From: Fervidibacter sp032160945 | GTDB taxonomy: Bacteria > Armatimonadota > Fervidibacteria > Fervidibacterales > Fervidibacteraceae | Reading direction: 5' to 3' (one strand) | Length of the DNA: 5,041 bases | Assembly (NCBI GenBank): GCA_032160945.1 | Contig: JAVHTL010000190.1 | Part shown: positions 1-5,041 of the stretch, one piece after another | How positions within the stretch are numbered: position 1 is the stretch's first letter | Layout: every line of letters begins with the position of its first letter | Translations under genes and position numbers: made by a program | The notes under the pieces: generated by a model | Databases searched by the model: none | Told to the model about the DNA's origin: nothing | Seen by the model: the letters and a program-made list of their open reading frames with translations, nothing else

Positions 1-2052
1 TGGCTTGACTTCCCGACCGATTTGGCGATTGGGGTTTCCGCTGAGGGTGAACTTGTTTTTTCACTGCCTTTTACTCGGCGGTTTCCTGCTTTTGAAGTCA
101 CTGAACAGCAACTTCACATGTGCGGTGTGAGTTTCATTGCACGCTCTTTGGAGTTAGGCATTGGTCTGAAAGTGGAAATTGTTGCACCGTTTTACCCTCG
201 CGATGAATGGACATCTCTTGCGCCAGTTTTTCTCGTCCGCATGGAAGTTTTCCCTCAAGAGCGGGTTTTCTGGCAACCGTCAAAACGACAAATTCGTCAA
301 GGTCAAGTTTTCCTGAGATTGCAAAGAGACAACCTGCATCTAACTCAGGCTCACGATAGGCTCAAAATCAACTACTCTGTCCCGAAGGTCGTGTGGAAAG
401 GCGAACGGGAGCGCCCTGCAGATTTCGGGCAGGAGGAAGAACTTTGGTGGTGCGACGAACGAATTGTCCCTGTTTCGCCCAACGCCGAACTTCTTGACGA
501 CGGTGTCGCTTTCAACTTTGACCTTGACGACCCAACCCGGTGCAGGTTTGACTTAGTTTGGTGTGCATTTGTTGACGAACCTGTCCTTACAGTTTTCGGG
601 CAACCCGCTTCTTTCAAATACCGCTGGCTCTTTACAGATGTTGAGGCAATCGCCGATTTTGCCTGCCGCCATTTCAACGAACTTTGGGGAAAAGCGAAGC
701 AAATGGACGAGTTAATCGCAAACTCCGGCTTGACAAAATCGCAATTAGACCTAATTCGCTTCTCTTTCCAGAACTTCCTTCTCAACTCGTGGTGGGTTGT
801 CCGAGACGATGGTGCTGAATGGTTCAGCGTTTGGGAAGGTTCGTGCCATTTCCACAGCACAGTTGATGTGGAATACAATGACGCACTCGTTTACCTCGCT
901 TTTTGGCCTGAACTGCTTGAACTCTTGCTGGACGAGTGGGCGCTTTTTGAAATGCAGGACGAAGTAGGCAGTTACCTCGCTCACGACATGGGTGGTGAAT
1001 TGGAAGTCGGAAGGCAAGCATACCACCATCCGATGCCCGTTGAGGAAAATGCCAACTTCTTGCTCATGCTTCATTGCCTGTGGCGTTGGGCAGGAAGGCA
1101 GGAACTCATTGAGCGACACAGCGGTTTGGCGAAAAGGTTGACCGCATACTTTGAACGGAGCGACACTACAGGCAACGGTTTCCCCAATTTAGGGACAGCA
1201 AACACCATTGACGATGCGTCGCCTGCCGTCCAATATTCTCGCGAGCAAACTTACCTCGCAGTCAAGACCCTTTGCGCTTGTCACGCTGCTGCTCAAATCG
1301 CCAATGCTTTAGGTGAAAGCGATTGGGAAAACCAGTGTAAAAAGTTGATTGAACGAATCCGAAAGACCCTTGATGAGCAAGCATGGCTTGGAGACCATTA
1401 CGCTGTTTGCTTGGAAAAAACCGCTGACGGTCTCATTGACGCTTGGACAGGTCAACCTTTGAGCGGGGAATTGAAGGGATGGGACGCTTATTCAATCTAC
1501 ACCGCCAACGGCTTGCTTTACTTGCTCTTGAGCACCAACGAACCTGAACTCAATTACGAACGGATTCGCACTGACATCGTCAACGCTTACTGGCAATCCT
1601 TGACGGAATACGGTTGCACCCACACGAGTGCTGACAGAAGCAATGTTTGGGTCTCCCAAAACATTTGGCGTGACCTTGTCGCCGCCTATTTGGGCGTTTC
1701 CTTGCCCGACAATTCTCCCCGATATTGGGCTCTGCAAACTTTCATGAACACATCGGGCTTGACAAAGGGCTTCATTGACACCTACTTGACAAATAACTTG
1801 TGCTTTTACCCGCGAGGCATAACGAGCATCGGTTACCTTTTTGCCCTTTGTGGCTTGCAGATTGATAAGGTTCGCAACATCGTTCGGCTACGCCGAACTG
1901 CTCCTTTCCCATGCCGAGTGCCCTTACTTCCACTCGCAGATTGGGAGCGAGGGGTTATTCCCGTTGTGGTTTACCGCTTCATTGAGGGTCGGTTGGAAGC
2001 GGAGTTGGAAAACGGAGAAGCGTTGGGTGGTTTGCAAGTCATTTGGTATTAG
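1..2052 (+). CDS. Six-hairpin (alpha/alpha)6 enzyme, GtaA/DUF4965-like or clan GH-O-like, 5' truncated by window
   Basis: Partial gene; 683 codons are visible and the frame is open to base 1. A TTG at 22 could be read as a start, but no ribosome binding site precedes it and conserved-looking sequence continues upstream, so the real start is outside the window. Codons are counted from base 1. Roughly the first 220 are beta-rich, like the N-terminal sandwich of these enzymes. The rest looks like a six-hairpin helical barrel, ending in a short beta-rich tail. Motifs seen: WEGS (278-281), STVDVEYN (286-293), HDMGG (328-332), PVEENANFLL (346-355), TIDD (402-405), GWDAYS (493-498) and SADRSNVWVSQ (543-553). 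From memory, STVDV, HD-G, PVEE-N and T-DD match the glutaminase A family, while the NVWVSQ region recalls GH52 xylosidases. Candidate catalytic residues are Glu279 (bases 835-837) and Asp404 or Asp405. No signal peptide can be judged. Substrate is unknown: a glycoside hydrolase or a GtaA-like amidase are both possible. Fold assignment is fairly sure, activity is not. Confidence 0.7.
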   Translation, partial: WLDFPTDLAIGVSAEGELVFSLPFTRRFPAFEVTEQQLHMCGVSFIARSLELGIGLKVEIVAPFYPRDEWTSLAPVFLVRMEVFPQERVFWQPSKRQIRQGQVFLRLQRDNLHLTQAHDRLKINYSVPKVVWKGERERPADFGQEEELWWCDERIVPVSPNAELLDDGVAFNFDLDDPTRCRFDLVWCAFVDEPVLTVFGQPASFKYRWLFTDVEAIADFACRHFNELWGKAKQMDELIANSGLTKSQLDLIRFSFQNFLLNSWWVVRDDGAEWFSVWEGSCHFHSTVDVEYNDALVYLAFWPELLELLLDEWALFEMQDEVGSYLAHDMGGELEVGRQAYHHPMPVEENANFLLMLHCLWRWAGRQELIERHSGLAKRLTAYFERSDTTGNGFPNLGTANTIDDASPAVQYSREQTYLAVKTLCACHAAAQIANALGESDWENQCKKLIERIRKTLDEQAWLGDHYAVCLEKTADGLIDAWTGQPLSGELKGWDAYSIYTANGLLYLLLSTNEPELNYERIRTDIVNAYWQSLTEYGCTHTSADRSNVWVSQNIWRDLVAAYLGVSLPDNSPRYWALQTFMNTSGLTKGFIDTYLTNNLCFYPRGITSIGYLFALCGLQIDKVRNIVRLRRTAPFPCRVPLLPLADWERGVIPVVVYRFIEGRLEAELENGEALGGLQVIWY

Positions 2053-2169
2053 GCATCTTTGGTAGCCCTAAACTCTTGACGACATTTGGAGAGGGAAGAA
2101 TCTCGCCGAGCCGAAAAGTTTGAGTTAACAGTCAGGTTTTTCCCTACAACACAAAAGCGACTTTATGTT

Positions 2170-2182
2170 CCAAATTTATTGG
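2170..2182. promoter_or_regulatory. Small palindrome upstream of the cytochrome gene, possible operator
   Basis: CCAA and TTGG arms (2170-2173 and 2179-2182) flank a five-base AT-rich centre, just upstream of the ribosome binding site of the octaheme cytochrome gene. The position suits an operator or a 5' leader element. The arms are only four bases, they do not match the FNR or NarL consensus, and such a palindrome can occur by chance. Nothing else in the 156-base gap (2053-2208) is convincing: TTGACG at 2076 and TTGAGT at 2120 resemble -35 elements, but neither has a good -10 at normal spacing. Confidence 0.15.
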
Positions 2183-2195
2183 GCATTAAGAAGGC

Positions 2196-2203
2196 GGAGG
2201 TGA
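2196..2203 (+). promoter_or_regulatory. Strong ribosome binding site of the octaheme cytochrome gene
   Basis: GGAGGTGA is a near-perfect match to the anti-Shine-Dalgarno complement. It ends five bases before the ATG at 2209, which fixes that start. The signal peptide that begins directly at this ATG supports the choice. Confidence 0.85.
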
Positions 2204-2208
2204 TTTGA

Positions 2209-3726
2209 ATGGTTCGCAGGCTTTTGGTTTTGTCAAGTGCGGTTTTGGCATTGGCAATGGCGGTTGCGGCAGGATGGCAAGGGGTATCGGGGCAACTTTC
2301 TGATATCGCTGCAATTAAGGCTCAGGAAGCATGCCGTGATTGTCACCGCCAAATTGCCACCAGTCACGCGCAAAATTCTCATTCTGGCTTGGCTTGCTCC
2401 CAATGTCACCCCAAAGCCCTTGAGCACCAAGATGCTGATGACCCGGCGAAAGTTTTGCCTGTTGTAGATTTCCGCGCTGAAGTTTGTGGGTCATGTCACA
2501 GGTTTCAGTATGAGACTTACTTCATGAGCGAACCCGGAATTGCTGGACTTTACGGTGGGACACCCGCTGACCCACGCGAACATCCGAAGACGAAGGATTT
2601 CCCGCTTTACAACAAAATCATCGCAGGTCACGGCTTCACGAAGGAATACAACGAAGACAGGTCCCACAAGTTCATTTTGCGCGACCACATTGATATCAAA
2701 CGAGCGAAAAATGTCGCTTGCCTGAACTGTAAGGCTACTCCTGTGACTTACTACTGGGGGCGAACCTGGAAAGGAACGAAGTTGGACGAAAATGCCAAGT
2801 GGGACGAAGTGATTGCTCTCATCCCGAAAGAGATGCAGGATTACGGTGCCTCTTGCACTCATTGTCACGATCCCCACACGACTAACCTTCGCATCATCAA
2901 CAAGGCGTTGCAAGCGGCAATTGCTGAGCGAGGTGTCAACCCATACTGGCAAGAAAAGAACGCGAAAAGTTTCGCTGAAGCAGACAAGCAGCAAAAGGAG
3001 ATTTTGGTTTGCGCTCAGTGTCATGTTGAGTATGTTTGTGGTCCGGGCGCGGACAAAAAGGTCAGGTTCGTTTTCGGTTGGCGCAAGGTTCGTGACCTTG
3101 ACGATTTTTACCGAAGCGAGTTCAATTACATGCAGGATTGGATTCACGCCATTATTGAAGAGACACTCATCAAGAGCCAGCACCCTGAGGTTGAATTGTT
3201 CTGGGAGAGCAAGTATGAACGCTCCGGAGCATCCTGCGTGACATGTCACATGCCCAAAGTTCAAATTAACGGTCGCACTTTGACATCCCACTGGCTCGTT
3301 TCGCCTTTGCGCTACATTGACCGCTACATCAAAGGCGAAAAGTTGGGTGCATTCCCGTGTGGTCAGTGCCATGCTGTTTCACCCCAAGTTTTGCGGGAAC
3401 AGGTTTTGAGAGTTCAAAAGCATGTTGACGAAGCGCAAAAGCGTGTCCAACAAGCCCTCAGCGATAGCATTGATGCCATCGCTGCTGCAAAGAAGGCACA
3501 AAAAGACGGCAAAACTGTCAACGAACAACTCTTGCGTCAGGCAATTCGTTTACATCAACTTGCCCATGTCCGTTGGGAGAATCTTGTTGTTTCCGAAAAC
3601 AGCATGGGCTTCCATAACCCTGAAGAGGTCCTGAAAGAACTCAATGAAGCGATGGATTACGCTCGGCAGGCACAAATGTTGGCTTTTCAATCGGCAGGGT
3701 TGACAGTGAAACCTGAAAGCCAGTGA
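2209..3726 (+). CDS. Octaheme cytochrome c nitrite reductase (ONR, TvNiR type)
   Basis: Predicted periplasmic enzyme reducing nitrite to ammonia with six electrons; relatives also act on hydroxylamine and sulfite. Residues 1-28 look like a Sec signal peptide (MVRR, a hydrophobic stretch, then GVSG before Gln29). Eight haem motifs are seen: CRDCH (42), CSQCH (63), CGSCH (93), CLNCK (171), CTHCH (216), CAQCH (268), CVTCH (343) and CGQCH (384). The single CXXCK is fourth, as in the Thioalkalivibrio octaheme enzyme, where haem 4 is catalytic; haems 4-8 correspond to the pentahaem NrfA core. Active-site candidates are Tyr275 and His325, plus an Arg that may be Arg151 (in an RSH segment) or Arg158. 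Glu274, Lys322 and Gln324 match NrfA calcium-site residues. Tyr275-Val-Cys277 matches the Tyr-x-Cys cross-link of TvNiR. Residues from about 395 are helical and haem-free, as in NrfA. The length of 505 is close to the roughly 525-residue Thioalkalivibrio protein. It is probably co-oriented with the downstream barrel gene. Octahaem hydroxylamine oxidoreductases lack CXXCK, so they are less likely. Confidence 0.92.
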   Translation: MVRRLLVLSSAVLALAMAVAAGWQGVSGQLSDIAAIKAQEACRDCHRQIATSHAQNSHSGLACSQCHPKALEHQDADDPAKVLPVVDFRAEVCGSCHRFQYETYFMSEPGIAGLYGGTPADPREHPKTKDFPLYNKIIAGHGFTKEYNEDRSHKFILRDHIDIKRAKNVACLNCKATPVTYYWGRTWKGTKLDENAKWDEVIALIPKEMQDYGASCTHCHDPHTTNLRIINKALQAAIAERGVNPYWQEKNAKSFAEADKQQKEILVCAQCHVEYVCGPGADKKVRFVFGWRKVRDLDDFYRSEFNYMQDWIHAIIEETLIKSQHPEVELFWESKYERSGASCVTCHMPKVQINGRTLTSHWLVSPLRYIDRYIKGEKLGAFPCGQCHAVSPQVLREQVLRVQKHVDEAQKRVQQALSDSIDAIAAAKKAQKDGKTVNEQLLRQAIRLHQLAHVRWENLVVSENSMGFHNPEEVLKELNEAMDYARQAQMLAFQSAGLTVKPESQ

Positions 3727-3734
3727 TGTCACCT

Positions 3735-3767
3735 ACCGTTGACCTTTAACTTGTGGCAACGGTTTTT
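3735..3767 (+). terminator. Hairpin plus T-run between cytochrome and barrel genes (terminator or attenuator)
   Basis: ACCGTTG (3735-3741) and CAACGGT (3757-3763) form a perfect seven-base-pair stem around a 15-base loop, followed directly by a run of T (3763-3767). It begins eight bases after the cytochrome stop codon. This is the layout of a Rho-independent terminator on the + strand. The stem is short and only about half GC and the loop is long, so termination is probably partial. Because a gene in the same orientation starts 34 bases later with no obvious promoter between, it could set the ratio of cytochrome to barrel transcript. Confidence 0.55.
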
Positions 3768-3783
3768 CAATAACTTGCAGAGT

Positions 3784-3790
3784 AAGGAGG
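3784..3790 (+). promoter_or_regulatory. Ribosome binding site of the outer-membrane barrel gene
   Basis: AAGGAGG is a strong Shine-Dalgarno sequence. Two in-frame ATG codons follow. The one at 3792 lies a single base after it, which is too close; the one at 3801 is ten bases away, slightly long but usable. I favour 3801, and the two options differ by only three residues (MNE). Confidence 0.75.
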
Positions 3791-3800
3791 GATGAACGAG

Positions 3801-5041
3801 ATGCGTCGGTTGATGGCGTTTGTGGTTGTGTTGTGGTTCATCAGCGGTGCAATGGCTCAATCTTCTCCCTTGACAACTTCCGTGACATGGCGGGTCAGGG
3901 TTGAAAGTTGGAACTTCTTTGACCCGGGTATCGCAGGCGTTGACGAAAGTTACATTTTCGCGGCGTCGCTTTTGCGTGCGGGAATCAGCGGCAAGGTCGG
4001 CAAGTCTCAAGATTGGAGGCTTGAACTTTCTCAAGTCGCTTTTAGCGGTTTGCCGGAGAACTCTATCGCCCCTGCTCCTGCAGGTGATTTGGGCTTGGGT
4101 GCGACTTACTACCGTTGGAACCGAGGTCGGGATGGCAGCGTTTTTCTCAAGCAAGCGTATTGGCAATGGCAGGGCAAAACGACGACCTTAAGGCTTGGGA
4201 GGTTTGAGTTCGGTGAAGGAACTGAAAGGATGCCCGAGGACCCAACCCTTGCTTGGCTGCGACGAAACCGAATCCAAGAAAGGCTAATCGGTCCGTTCGG
4301 CTTTACCCATGTTCAACGCAGTTTTGACGGTCTATTGCTCAGCCAAGACAGCAAAGACGAGAACTTTACTTTGACGCTGCTCCGACCGACGAGGGGCGCT
4401 TTTGACTTGAAAGGCAACGACCAACTGAGTGATGTGACTGTGCTTTACGCATCTTGGACATCATCTTTTGACCCGCAGAATGATTGGCGCTTGTTCGCGC
4501 TCCACTATATGGACAAACGGGATGTCGTCAAGACGAGCAACACAGCCAACATCATCGGTGATGTGAAAGTCACAACTTTGGGTGGTCACTACTTGAGGAC
4601 ATGGCAATCGGGTGAAGGTAAGTTTGACACTGTTGTTTGGGGAGCGTGGCAATTTGGCGATTGGGGATGGCTTGACCACAAAGGGCTCGCCTACGCCCTT
4701 GAACTCGGTTACCAATGGACTAAAGAAAAATGGCAACCTTGGCTGCGAATTGGCTACTTCTTCGGCAGCGGTGATAGCAACCCTAACGACGACGAGCACG
4801 AAACTTTCTTCCAAGTTCTGCCAACTGCTCGCCTTTACGCACGGACGCCCGTTTACAACATGATGAACAACCGCGACCTGTTCGTTCAATTGATGCTCAA
4901 GCCGACGAAAAATTTGAGCCTTAGACTTGACTGGCACAAACTCTGGCTCTCTAAAAGGCAAGACCTTTGGTATGCAGGAGGCGGTGCTTTCAATAACGAC
5001 ACCTTCGGCTACATAGGTCGTCCGAGCGGTGGTTCAAATCG
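3801..5041 (+). CDS. Alginate export (AlgE-like) family outer-membrane beta-barrel, 3' truncated by window
   Basis: Partial gene: I read 413 codons with no stop before the right edge. Residues 1-19 form a clear Sec signal peptide (MRRLMAF, a hydrophobic core, then AMA before Gln20). The mature part is rich in Trp, Tyr and Phe with alternating polar and hydrophobic stretches and charged turns, as expected for transmembrane strands of a barrel. Family-like signatures are RLGRFEFG (about 132-139), FFGSGDSNP followed by acidic residues and ETFF (about 320-337), ARLYA and YNMMNNRDLF (about 343-361), and a Lys-Pro-Thr-Lys then Leu-Arg-Leu-Asp-Trp-His segment near 375-388. These resemble the alginate export family (PF13372). 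Family members are often about 400-500 residues, so probably only the last strands are missing. Many proteins so named in non-pseudomonads have unknown cargo, so alginate itself is not implied. It lies 74 bases after the octaheme reductase in the same orientation, hinting at a joint role in the envelope, but a hairpin separates them. Confidence 0.8.
   Translation, partial: MRRLMAFVVVLWFISGAMAQSSPLTTSVTWRVRVESWNFFDPGIAGVDESYIFAASLLRAGISGKVGKSQDWRLELSQVAFSGLPENSIAPAPAGDLGLGATYYRWNRGRDGSVFLKQAYWQWQGKTTTLRLGRFEFGEGTERMPEDPTLAWLRRNRIQERLIGPFGFTHVQRSFDGLLLSQDSKDENFTLTLLRPTRGAFDLKGNDQLSDVTVLYASWTSSFDPQNDWRLFALHYMDKRDVVKTSNTANIIGDVKVTTLGGHYLRTWQSGEGKFDTVVWGAWQFGDWGWLDHKGLAYALELGYQWTKEKWQPWLRIGYFFGSGDSNPNDDEHETFFQVLPTARLYARTPVYNMMNNRDLFVQLMLKPTKNLSLRLDWHKLWLSKRQDLWYAGGGAFNNDTFGYIGRPSGGSN

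Noticed and set aside
22..24. TTG as the start codon of the first gene
   Set aside because: The frame is open upstream to the window edge and no ribosome binding site precedes it, so the gene most likely begins outside the window.
372..1119. Overlapping minus-strand open frames within the first gene
   Set aside because: They overlap each other and a clearly conserved plus-strand enzyme, and show no motif or plausible ribosome binding site.
2076..2150. Possible sigma-70 type promoters (TTGACG at 2076, TTGAGT at 2120)
   Set aside because: No acceptable -10 hexamer at 16-18 bases. TACAAC at 2145 sits 19 bases after TTGAGT and is a poor match.
2491..3372. Long open frame (293 codons) on the minus strand inside the cytochrome gene
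   Set aside because: It lies wholly antisense to a gene with eight haem motifs and a signal peptide. Its translation shows no recognisable domain, so it is a shadow of that gene's codon bias.
3901..4191. Plus-strand 96-codon open frame in another frame of the barrel gene
   Set aside because: The frame starting at 3801 is open throughout and gives the signal peptide and family motifs; this one is Arg- and Ser-rich shadow sequence.
4461..4961. Minus-strand open frame (166 codons) opposite the barrel gene
   Set aside because: It is antisense to a convincing signal-peptide-bearing barrel protein and has no family signature.

Overview
The window holds three genes on the + strand: two cut by the window edges and one complete in the middle. 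They look like part of the chromosome of a diderm bacterium, because there is an exported multiheme cytochrome followed by an outer-membrane beta-barrel. Base composition looks close to half GC and similar across the three genes, and I see no sign of recent transfer. The mix of a carbohydrate-active enzyme, an NrfA-type octaheme cytochrome and an alginate-export-type barrel would fit a thermophilic heterotroph of the Armatimonadota/Fervidibacterota sort. That placement is a guess from general style, not a result.

Region 1 (1-2052) is the 3' part of a large enzyme of the six-hairpin (alpha/alpha)6 fold. Its central segments resemble the glutaminase A (GtaA/DUF4965) family, and its C-terminal half recalls GH52/GH116 (clan GH-O) glycosidases. 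The reading frame is open to base 1, so the true start lies outside the window. A 156-base gap without a gene follows (2053-2208). It holds a strong ribosome binding site and a small palindrome, but no convincing promoter or terminator.

Region 2 (2209-3726) is the centrepiece: a secreted 505-residue cytochrome with eight haem-binding motifs. The fourth is CXXCK, the lysine-ligated catalytic haem signature. The arrangement (three N-terminal haems plus an NrfA-like five-haem core), a Tyr-Val-Cys triplet after the sixth haem motif and the Lys-Ser-Gln-His active-site/calcium segment all point to octaheme nitrite reductase (ONR, TvNiR type). Such enzymes reduce nitrite to ammonia in the periplasm.

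Region 3 (3801 to the right edge) is a 5' fragment, 413 codons long, of an outer-membrane barrel of the alginate export (AlgE-like) family, with its own signal peptide and ribosome binding site. A hairpin followed by five T bases lies in the 74-base gap between the cytochrome and the barrel gene. It may partly terminate or attenuate transcription between them. Taken together, regions 2 and 3 suggest an envelope module: a pore that could admit or release solutes, and a periplasmic reductase. No quinol-oxidising partner for the cytochrome is visible in this window.
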